The notes under the pieces: model-generated
Seen by the model: only the letters and a program-made list of their open reading frames with translations
Told to the model about the DNA's origin: nothing
The model's database searches: none
NCBI GenBank assembly: GCA_964532995.1
Contig: CAZHJN010000018.1
Span: forward strand, 1-38,173
Origin: DTJG01 sp964532995
GTDB lineage: Bacteria; Ratteibacteria; UBA8468; B48-G9; DTJG01
DNA length: 38,173 nucleotides
Direction of reading: 5' to 3'
Program-made: the position numbers and the translations under genes
Part shown: positions 24,343 to 31,135 of the stretch, piece by piece
Layout: each line of letters opens with the position of its first letter
How positions within the stretch are numbered: position 1 is the first letter of the stretch

Positions 24343-25409
24343 ATGACAGAATTAAGCTTTCTGTACAGAACATAGTTAAGAAATACAACAAAACCGCTGT
24401 GCTTGATAATGTTTCAATTGATATAGAGAAAACTAAGTTCTTCGCGCTGCTGGGACCCTCAGGAAGCGGAAAGACAACACTTCTCCGGATGATTGCGGGT
24501 TTTGTTAAACCGGATAGCGGCAGAATACTTATGGAGGAAGAAGATATCACCCAAAAACCTCCTAACAGAAGAAACATGGCAATGGTTTTTCAGAACTATA
24601 GTTTATGGCCGCATATGACTGTATTTGAAAATGTTGCTTTTGGATTAAGATTAAGAAAACTACCCCCTCAGGTTATTGAAGAAAAGGTCAGAAAGGCTTT
24701 AATGATGATTCATCTTGAAAAGCATATGTCAAAAAAACCCCAGCAGCTCTCAGGCGGTCAACAACAGAGGGTTGCCCTTGCGAGGGCGCTTGTCGTGGAA
24801 CCGAAAATACTTTTGCTTGATGAGCCTCTGAGCAATCTTGATGCCAATCTCAGGGACCAACTCAGACACGAAATCAAGTCGCTTCATAGAAATCTTGGCA
24901 TCACAACAATATATGTCACACATGATCAGAAAGAAGCAGTATACCTTGCCGATGTGATTGCCATAATGCTTGATGGAAATATAATTGAAACCGGTTCTCC
25001 GGAGGAACTTTACAGAAAACCAGAACATCCTGAAACAGCAAGATTTTTCGGTCAGCTCAATGAATTTTCAGGTGTGGTCAAACAGGTTGAAAAAGGCAGG
25101 TGTATCGTTGATACACAATTGGGTGATATTCAGGTTGTCACACAGAAATCATTTAATCAGGGAGAAAAAATTATCATCTGTTTCAGACCTGAATTTGTGC
25201 AGTATCCTGTTAACAGAAACCCTGTTAATAAATTTGAGTGTGAAATTGTTTCTTATAAATACACAGGTTCTTTTATCAATGTTGTTTTAAAAAAATCAGA
25301 TGTGTGTTTCAAAGCCGCACTTTCACCGGCATTATTCAAACCTGATGAAATGAAAAAATGTTTGGTCGGCATAGAATCTGAAGATATTCTGATTTTCAGG
25401 AACTGTTGA
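24339..25409 (+). CDS. ABC importer ATPase (iron/polyamine/sulfate type)
   Basis: A 356-residue ATPase of the MalK/PotA/FbpC group. Walker A GPSGSGKTT, Q-loop AMVFQNYSLWPHMTV, signature LSGGQQQRVALARAL, Walker B ILLLDEPLSNLD and the H-loop VTHDQ are all present. Residues from about 235 on form a TOBE-like regulatory domain. The ATPase is coupled by overlap both to the upstream GTPase gene (ATGA) and to the downstream permease (one-base TGATG overlap). The group imports ferric iron, spermidine, sulfate, thiamine or 2-aminoethylphosphonate; the sequence does not separate these. The binding protein is not in this window. Confidence 0.9.
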   Translation: MNDRIKLSVQNIVKKYNKTAVLDNVSIDIEKTKFFALLGPSGSGKTTLLRMIAGFVKPDSGRILMEEEDITQKPPNRRNMAMVFQNYSLWPHMTVFENVAFGLRLRKLPPQVIEEKVRKALMMIHLEKHMSKKPQQLSGGQQQRVALARALVVEPKILLLDEPLSNLDANLRDQLRHEIKSLHRNLGITTIYVTHDQKEAVYLADVIAIMLDGNIIETGSPEELYRKPEHPETARFFGQLNEFSGVVKQVEKGRCIVDTQLGDIQVVTQKSFNQGEKIIICFRPEFVQYPVNRNPVNKFECEIVSYKYTGSFINVVLKKSDVCFKAALSPALFKPDEMKKCLVGIESEDILIFRNC

Positions 25410-27049
25410 TGAGATCAATTTTTTTTACAATATTGCTTTTTTTCCTTATTTTCACAGGATACCCTGTATTATTTTTGTTCTGGAAATCCACAAACATATC
25501 CATACATCTTTTTCCGGTTGTATGGTCAAACATCGCGGTCAGAGAGAGTTTTTTAAACAGCATCCTGCTTGCCATGGCAGTGACTATTGCCGCAAGTATC
25601 ATTGCATTCCCTCCTGCAATTTTAATGTGGATTGTAAAACTTCCTGCAAAAAATTTCTGGAGAAAAGCTTTCCTTTTGCCTCTGGTGGCTCCGCCTTTTG
25701 TCTCTGCCATAGGGATGAGACAGATACTATCCCGTTTTGGACCGGTTAATCTTCTTCTGATAAAATCTGGCATTATTGAAAAACCTTTGGATTTTCTTGG
25801 CACAGGTTTGACCGGCATTTTTATTCTTCAGGTTCTTCACCTTTATCCTATAATATATCTGAATCTGCTTTCCTCTCTTGAAAATGTTGAAACATCATGC
25901 ATTGAATCAGCAGAAAATCTCGGTGCATCATTTTTTCAAACATTCAGAAAGGTTATCTTCCCGCTGGTGTTGCCTGGATATTTTGCCGGAGCATTTCTTG
26001 TTTTTATCTGGTCTCTGACAGACCTTGGAACACCCCTTGTTTTTGATTATCCAAGACTGATTCCGGTTCTTATCTTTCAGTCCCTCACAGATATACATTC
26101 CAATCCAGCCGGTTATGTGCTGGTTATATTCATATGCATGATCGCCATCGCGCTTTTCTTTTTCAGCCGCTATTTTCTATCAAAAATGTCATTTGTTGGC
26201 ATTGTAAGATATAAAACACCTATGGAACAAATGCAGATTTCAGCAATCACAAAAGTACTGGTATCTTTCTCGTTTGGTGTTCTTCTTCTTATTTCTGTAC
26301 TTCCTCACATATCTGTTATCCTCAACTCTATTTCTGAAAGGTGGTTCTTCACAGTAATTCCTGATAAATGGACTCTCAGATACTACTGGGAAGTCTTTCA
26401 CCATCCGGTAGCAAGAACAAGCCTGTTAAACAGTATTATTTATAGCGCGCTGACCGGTCTGTTTATAGTCGTGATAAGTGTTTTCACAGCACTGGTACTG
26501 GTAAGATCTAACATTAAGGGGAAAAATATCCTTGAAGGCTTTGTTATTTTCCCCATGGCGGTACCAGGAATTGTATTCGCTTTTTCTTATGTGCTGGCTT
26601 TTTCAGAAACATTTTTGGATCCAAGAAGATGGCCGATTTTTCTTCTCATCGTCGCTTATATACTGAGACGATTACCTTTTGCGATAAGAGCAGTTGTTGC
26701 AAATTTCCAGCAGATAGATATTTCCTGCGAGGAGGCTGCTTTTAACCTGGGTGCTTCAAGACTGAGAAGTTTGATCAGTGTAACCGTACCGATGCTTAAA
26801 ACCGGAATCATTGCAGGTTTCATATTCTCTTTCGCCTTTTCTATGATGGAGGTTTCAAGCAGTTTAATACTTGTGAGCAGGCAGGAATACTTCCCCATTG
26901 CAAAAGGGATATACCAGCTTGCAGGAAGGGTAACCGATGGACCTTATGTTGCTTCAGCGCTCGGAACCCTCGGAATGCTTGTAAGCTTTATCTCGCTTTT
27001 GATCATTCAGAGAATTACAGGGAAACAGGATATCTCCATTTCTATCTAA
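25409..27049 (+). CDS. Double-domain ABC permease (FbpB/ThiP-like)
   Basis: The 546-residue protein is two BPD_transp_1 permease domains in one chain. Each has a ring of hydrophobic helices and an EAA loop: ESAENLGASFFQTFRKVIFPLVLPG near 165-190, and EEAAFNLGASRLRSLISVTVPML near 445-467. Fused permeases of this kind occur in ferric iron (FbpB), thiamine (ThiP) and 2-aminoethylphosphonate importers. I place the start at the ATG at 25409, one base into the ATPase stop; a TTG at 25406 is possible. The tRNA-Val gene follows 20 bases downstream. Without its binding protein, the substrate is open; iron is the commonest for this architecture. Confidence 0.88.
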   Translation: MRSIFFTILLFFLIFTGYPVLFLFWKSTNISIHLFPVVWSNIAVRESFLNSILLAMAVTIAASIIAFPPAILMWIVKLPAKNFWRKAFLLPLVAPPFVSAIGMRQILSRFGPVNLLLIKSGIIEKPLDFLGTGLTGIFILQVLHLYPIIYLNLLSSLENVETSCIESAENLGASFFQTFRKVIFPLVLPGYFAGAFLVFIWSLTDLGTPLVFDYPRLIPVLIFQSLTDIHSNPAGYVLVIFICMIAIALFFFSRYFLSKMSFVGIVRYKTPMEQMQISAITKVLVSFSFGVLLLISVLPHISVILNSISERWFFTVIPDKWTLRYYWEVFHHPVARTSLLNSIIYSALTGLFIVVISVFTALVLVRSNIKGKNILEGFVIFPMAVPGIVFAFSYVLAFSETFLDPRRWPIFLLIVAYILRRLPFAIRAVVANFQQIDISCEEAAFNLGASRLRSLISVTVPMLKTGIIAGFIFSFAFSMMEVSSSLILVSRQEYFPIAKGIYQLAGRVTDGPYVASALGTLGMLVSFISLLIIQRITGKQDISISI

Positions 27050-27053
27050 AATA

Positions 27054-27062
27054 TGGTAGAAT
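27054..27062 (+). promoter_or_regulatory. Extended -10 element of tRNA-Val
   Basis: TG (27054-27055), G, then TAGAAT (27057-27062) gives an extended -10 box. Seven bases separate it from the first base of the mature tRNA at 27070. Initiation at the usual distance would start the transcript at the tRNA's own 5' end or within a base or two. No good -35 is visible in the permease 3' end. Confidence 0.5.
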
Positions 27063-27069
27063 AGAAAAA

Positions 27070-27145
27070 GGGCGGTTGGCTCAGGGGCAAGAGCGCCTCC
27101 CTCACACGGAGGAGGCCGCAGGTTCAAATCCTGCACCGCCCACCA
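27070..27145 (+). tRNA. tRNA-Val (anticodon CAC)
   Basis: A complete 76-base gene with encoded CCA. The acceptor arms are GGGCGGT and ACCGCCC; the D-stem is GCTC/GAGC; the anticodon stem CCTCC/GGAGG encloses loop CTCACAC with anticodon CAC; the variable loop has five bases; the T-stem is GCAGG/CCTGC around TTCAAAT. Discriminator A73 agrees with valine. It reads GUG codons. The 5' end lies directly behind an extended -10 box. Confidence 0.96.
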
Positions 27146-27223
27146 TAATTATGATACAAGCCAGCGGTTATTGAAACGCTCTAAAAAACAAGGCTGGCGC
27201 TATCCACTTAAAGAATTTTAACA

Positions 27224-28627
27224 ATGAAAAAGAAAAAAGAAAAAAATCTTTTTGCTGAAGCGCTTGAAATGGTTATTAAACCGATTGAAGCGGTTGTGAA
27301 TCCTGTTGTCATAAAACCGGTTGAATTTCTTGCCGACAGGTTTAATCTGCTCATAAAGGACCTTGAACAAAGAGCCTCAACAAAAGAAAAAATTTCAGAA
27401 GTTGATAATTTTGTTGATGGGCTTCTTGAAAATATGAAAACAGTTGAGAGAAGTTTTTATCCTTTCCTGAGTGAAATCCTTCTGGTACATAATCTTGCAG
27501 AGAGCATGGCAACACTTGCAAATGAACTTGAATTATTGAATATCCTCGGTACCCAGATACAGAAATTTATGAAAGTGGACTTTGTAATCGGTTTTCTTAA
27601 ACATGAAAAAGAAGACAAACTGGTACCCGGATACAGATTCGCACCTGAAAATTTTTCATTTCCGGAAGAATTTTATCTTTTCGCAAAAGAAAAATTCAAT
27701 GCAGGAGAAGTGCAGCTTTATGAAAACACAAAAATTGGAAACAGAAAATTCAACCTTTTAATCACGCCACTGCGAACAACATCCGAAAAATTTGGGATCT
27801 TTTTTGTTGGAAGAAAAAAATCTCACGGAACCTTCAGCCCTGAAGAAACAACGCTTATTATTGCCGGTGGAACAATGGTTAGCTTTGCTCTGAGCAATTT
27901 CAAACTCAATCAAAAAATCCTGCGTGACAGACAGCTTGTCATACTGGGTCAAACAATAGGTACCATTTCCCATGACATAAAAAATCTTCTTACAGGTCTT
28001 GAGGGCAGCGTGGAAATGATAAACAGTGGTCTTAAAAACAGTGATTTTCAGGAAATAGAAACAGGTGCGGGTATTCTGAACAGGAGCTATCAGAGAATCA
28101 AGTCAATGATCTTTTCAATGCTTGATTATGCCAGAAACAGGGCACCGGATCTGGTACTCGCAAATTTAAACAGGGTAATCGCTGATTCTGTTTCAATAGT
28201 TAAGGAGTCATTCAGGGATAGAGATATAAAAATCATTGAAAATTACGACCGGAATGTTCCTGAATCAACCATGGACCCTGAAAGAATTGACAGGATGGTT
28301 TCAAATCTGCTGATAAATGCTATTGATGCAGTGGAGGATGGTAAAGGAGTTATAACAATTAAAACTGAATACAGGCCTGAAACGCGAATTATTGAGTTTG
28401 AAATATCAGACAATGGAAAAGGTATTCCTGAAGATGCTCTGGAAAAGATTTTTGACCTTTTTTACTCAACCAAAGGTTCAAGAGGAACAGGATTTGGTCT
28501 TGCGATTGTTCAGAAGGTGGTTAAAGAACATGATGGAAACATTTATGTCAGATCACAATTGAAAAAAGGAACCACATTCACGATTCAGTTCCCTGTAAGA
28601 AACCCGTCAGAGAATAAGGTAGTATAG
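27224..28627 (+). CDS. Soluble sensor histidine kinase with GAF-like input domain
   Basis: The 467-residue protein has no membrane helix. Residues 1-80 are charged and amphipathic. About 85-228 resembles a GAF domain (LANELELLNILGTQIQKFMKVDFVIGFLK ... GIFFVGRKKSHGTFSPEE). HisKA follows with TISHDIKNLLTGLEGS, H250 being the phospho-acceptor. The HATPase domain has N-box NLLINAIDAVEDG, G1 DNGKGIP, F-box and G2 GTGFGLAI. All catalytic boxes are intact. The H-box with DIKN resembles NtrB/AtoS-like kinases, which often control sigma-54 activators, but no response regulator is nearby. The ATG has no clear ribosome site, and the gene lies 78 bases past tRNA-Val. It ends two bases from the convergent membrane-protein gene. 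Confidence 0.88.
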   Translation: MKKKKEKNLFAEALEMVIKPIEAVVNPVVIKPVEFLADRFNLLIKDLEQRASTKEKISEVDNFVDGLLENMKTVERSFYPFLSEILLVHNLAESMATLANELELLNILGTQIQKFMKVDFVIGFLKHEKEDKLVPGYRFAPENFSFPEEFYLFAKEKFNAGEVQLYENTKIGNRKFNLLITPLRTTSEKFGIFFVGRKKSHGTFSPEETTLIIAGGTMVSFALSNFKLNQKILRDRQLVILGQTIGTISHDIKNLLTGLEGSVEMINSGLKNSDFQEIETGAGILNRSYQRIKSMIFSMLDYARNRAPDLVLANLNRVIADSVSIVKESFRDRDIKIIENYDRNVPESTMDPERIDRMVSNLLINAIDAVEDGKGVITIKTEYRPETRIIEFEISDNGKGIPEDALEKIFDLFYSTKGSRGTGFGLAIVQKVVKEHDGNIYVRSQLKKGTTFTIQFPVRNPSENKVV

Positions 28628-28628
28628 T

Positions 28629-29273
28629 TCAATGAGAGTGTTTTCTTTCTCCTTCAACAAGCATAAGTGGAAAAATAATATCGCTTGTGCAACAGGGAAT
28701 AATAACCGCAATCACACTGTAAACAAGAACTGCACCGATACGACTGATCCAGTCTGTAAGCCCGAATCCGATAAGATAGAGAATTGATGCTATTGAACTG
28801 GTGAACACATGAAGAGAGTGGGAAAAGATCACTCCTTCCTGCTTTTCAAGTGTCCCCGGCGCCAGAAATCCGGCAAGTATTCCCAAAACAACAAAAGGCA
28901 AAACCAGAGCAGAATGCTCAACTATACATAGATGAAAATGCATCTGGGCGCCAAGTATGGTGCCTGAAACAAAAGGAATAATAATATCACTTGCTCCACA
29001 CACAACAACAGAACCAATAAAACCCACTGTAATTGCTTTGAGAACTTTTCTTTCATGCTGCCAGAACATTGCAGTGGTGGCAGTGGCTGAAAAAAGCAGA
29101 TGTACCGGGTGAAAAACATGAAACAGGGAGATTGAAGAGGCAGAAGTATTTTCAATATTGAAAATATTTGCAATAAAATTTAGTGTTCCCACAACCATCA
29201 AACCCAAACAAACACTCAGGATTGAAAAAGGAAGATGGTGCCTGAGTTCTTTTAATAAATGAATATTCTTCAT
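28629..29273 (-). CDS. Uncharacterised membrane protein with duplicated His and Cys-Ser-Asp motifs
   Basis: I do not recognise this 214-residue protein. It has about six hydrophobic segments and is built from two similar halves offset by about 100 residues. HVFHPVH (H52, H55, H58) corresponds to HSLH (H152, H155), and CGASDIIIP (92-100) to CCTSDIIFP (194-202). An additional MHFHLCIVEH stretch (111-120) lies between. Conserved His, Cys, Asp and Glu within or next to membrane helices suggest a metal-binding or metal-transporting protein; that is inference. The ATG follows GGGGTGAG. It is a lone leftward gene between a kinase and the zinc-ribbon gene. An unrecognised heme or quinone membrane protein is an alternative. 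Confidence 0.7.
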   Translation of the reverse strand: MKNIHLLKELRHHLPFSILSVCLGLMVVGTLNFIANIFNIENTSASSISLFHVFHPVHLLFSATATTAMFWQHERKVLKAITVGFIGSVVVCGASDIIIPFVSGTILGAQMHFHLCIVEHSALVLPFVVLGILAGFLAPGTLEKQEGVIFSHSLHVFTSSIASILYLIGFGLTDWISRIGAVLVYSVIAVIIPCCTSDIIFPLMLVEGERKHSH

Positions 29274-29498
29274 TTTTTCTCACCCCTACTCTTCGGACAC
29301 ATATCATAAAACTCAACCGCAAAAATCAAGTTTTTCAAATATTTTTAAGCCGATCAAAAATTTCAATGGTTCTACAGACTGCTGTCAAACCAATTTCAGG
29401 ATGTTTTATATAAATTTCCGGTAGATAACTTTTTCGAATGATTATTATTATAACATATGATAGAACGAAATATTTTTTCAATATCCCTGCTGAAACTG

Positions 29499-29526
29499 TT
29501 GACTGAAATACAAAATCTGCTAAAAT
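29499..29526 (+). promoter_or_regulatory. Promoter of the zinc-ribbon gene, apparently leaderless
   Basis: TTGACT (29499-29504) and TAAAAT (29521-29526) are 16 bases apart, and TG-C before the latter makes an extended -10. The ATG at 29534 comes after only seven bases, so the mRNA should begin at or next to it. No Shine-Dalgarno is present. This is the best-supported of the three leaderless-type promoters because it also has a -35. Confidence 0.65.
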
Positions 29527-29533
29527 TAAGTGC

Positions 29534-30256
29534 ATGGCAACAATAAAAGAAGAACTTGAAAAACTTTTAGAACTACAGGAAATTGATATAAAACTGCAGG
29601 ATATAAAAACACGTCTTGAAGAAATACCCGAACGGATTAAAGCACTTGAAAAAGATGACATCTCCATTCAAAGGGAAACAGAAGAATTCAAGAAAACTTC
29701 CGCTCATATGAAGGTTGAAAGAAGGCAGAAGGACATAGAACTCAAAACAGTTGAAGAACAGATAAAAAGCCTGCAATCAAGATTGTATGAAGTTAAAACC
29801 AACAAAGAATACCAGGCTTTACAGCATGAAATTCAAAATCTGGAACAAAAAAAGTCTTCTATTGAGGACGAAATCCTGCTGCATATGGAAAAAGAAAAGG
29901 AGTTTGAAGAAAAAGAAAAATTTCTTTTAAAAAAACTGGAAGAACATAATAAACTTAAAGCCAGAAAGCAAAACGAGATTGAAGATAACCTGAAACAATT
30001 GAAACAGGAAAAAAGCGAAATTGAAAAGAAGAGAGAAGAATATGCCGCAGCTGTGGACAGGTCATTACTTGCTCTTTATACCAGAATAAAAAATTCAAAA
30101 AAGGACGGTATAGCCATATGCAGGATTACAGAGGATTCCAGCGGCTGCATCTGTAATGGTTGTTATGTCTATATCCCTGGTTACCTTATAGAAAAAGTAA
30201 AAAGAAAAACAGAAGCAGTTCAATGCGAGAATTGCGGTAGAATCCTTTCCGAATGA
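29534..30256 (+). CDS. Coiled-coil protein with C4 zinc ribbon (zf-RING_7 / CT398 type)
   Basis: The 240-residue protein is almost wholly charged helix. Residues 1-185 form a long coiled-coil hairpin, rich in Glu and Lys. It is followed by a zinc ribbon with four cysteines, CNGCYVYIPG and CENCGRILSE (about 203-240). This is the C4-type zinc ribbon family (DUF164) present in most bacteria; Chlamydia CT398 is an example reported to bind sigma-54 and the flagellar-type apparatus, but its general role is unknown. The stop overlaps rnhA by four bases, and rnpB follows, an association repeated across distant bacteria. It seems to be translated from a leaderless mRNA. Confidence 0.88.
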   Translation: MATIKEELEKLLELQEIDIKLQDIKTRLEEIPERIKALEKDDISIQRETEEFKKTSAHMKVERRQKDIELKTVEEQIKSLQSRLYEVKTNKEYQALQHEIQNLEQKKSSIEDEILLHMEKEKEFEEKEKFLLKKLEEHNKLKARKQNEIEDNLKQLKQEKSEIEKKREEYAAAVDRSLLALYTRIKNSKKDGIAICRITEDSSGCICNGCYVYIPGYLIEKVKRKTEAVQCENCGRILSE

Positions 30257-30657
30257 AATCCCTTATTCTCTGTTTTGATGGTACGAGCCGGCCAAATCCA
30301 GGAAAATCCGCCTGCGCGTATGTAATACTTGACGAAAATGGAAGATTAATTGAAAAATCAGGCAGATTCATAGGAGAGGGTACCAATAACATCGCTGAAT
30401 ACTTAGGACTGATACTTGGATTGATAGCATGTGTGAAACATATGCCAGAAAAACTCACGATTCAAGCTGACAGTAACCTTGTTATCCAGCAGATCAATGG
30501 AAATTTCAAAGTTAAGGATACCAATCTGCAGAAGATGCATCTGATTGCCAGTGAGATATTGAAGGTTTTCAAAAAAACTGAAATAATTTATGTCCCTCAT
30601 GAAAAAAATCAGGCACATTCACTGGCGCAGAACCAGCTTGAACAATGCCTTTTCTGA
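30253..30657 (+). CDS. rnhA: RNase HI-family protein with altered fourth catalytic residue
   Basis: RNase HI cuts RNA in RNA-DNA hybrids. The 134-residue protein has D9 (CFDGTSRPNPG), E49 (NNIAEYLGL) and D73 (QADSNLVIQQING), the first three of the DEDD metal ligands. The fourth, normally the Asp in AD.LAN, is replaced in NQAHSLAQNQ by H122. In E. coli the matching D134 tolerates some substitutions, including His, so activity is possible. The protein is short with no basic protrusion, like the prokaryotic RNase HI group that lacks the handle. It is coupled to the zinc-ribbon gene by ATGA and followed 103 bases later by rnpB. Confidence 0.88.
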   Translation: MKSLILCFDGTSRPNPGKSACAYVILDENGRLIEKSGRFIGEGTNNIAEYLGLILGLIACVKHMPEKLTIQADSNLVIQQINGNFKVKDTNLQKMHLIASEILKVFKKTEIIYVPHEKNQAHSLAQNQLEQCLF

Positions 30658-30760
30658 TTGATAAACCTGATAGATTCAGAAATTGTCTAACATGGTAAGT
30701 AAAAATAATGAATTCAGCAGTTCTTTCCGGGCAGAAAAAGAAGTGTTCTCTGACACATAT

Positions 30761-31095
30761 GGGGGCAGCCGGGCAGCCGCCCTGCTATCACAGGGAGGAA
30801 AGTCCGGGCTCCAGCAGGCATGGTGGCTCCTAACAGGAGCAGACCGTAAGGTCTGGAAAGTGCCACAGAAATCATACCGTTTCAGTTAACACTGAAACAA
30901 GGGTGAAATGGCGAGGTAAGAGCTCACCGCACAGGCAGCAATGTCTGTGGCAAAGGCAAACCCCACCAGGAGAAAAACCAAGCAGGGTCTGGTGCCTGCC
31001 CTTTAGACCCGGGTGGGTTGCTCGAGTCAGGAAGCGATTCCTGGCCAAGATGAATGGCTGCCGTGAAACAGAACCCGGCTTATGAGCTGCCCCCC
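30761..31095 (+). ncRNA. rnpB: RNase P RNA, bacterial class A
   Basis: The catalytic RNA that trims the 5' leader of tRNA precursors. Helix P1 is GGGGGCAGC (30761-30769) with GCTGCCCCC (31086-31094). Universal conserved blocks are present in order: GAGGAAAGTCC (30795-30805), the GGTAAGAGCTCACCGC block around 30914-30930, and AGAACCCGGCTTAT (about 31070-31083). Length of about 335 is normal for class A. The end is followed by a C-run but no T-run. I cannot place its promoter with confidence; the 100 bases upstream hold only weak hexamers. Exact ends are estimates of one or two bases. Confidence 0.95.
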
Positions 31096-31135
31096 CCTTT
31101 GAATTTGCGATTGAATTTTCACAGAGGAGGTTGAA

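Noticed and set aside
27146..27223. GCCAGC...GCTGGC inverted repeat between tRNA-Val and the kinase gene as a terminator
   Set aside because: The arms are only six bases with a loop of about 30 and no T-run, so it is not a credible intrinsic terminator.
30683..31085. Short plus-strand frames (68 and 60 residues) across the rnpB region
   Set aside because: They are produced by the RNase P RNA sequence, which accounts for this stretch fully.
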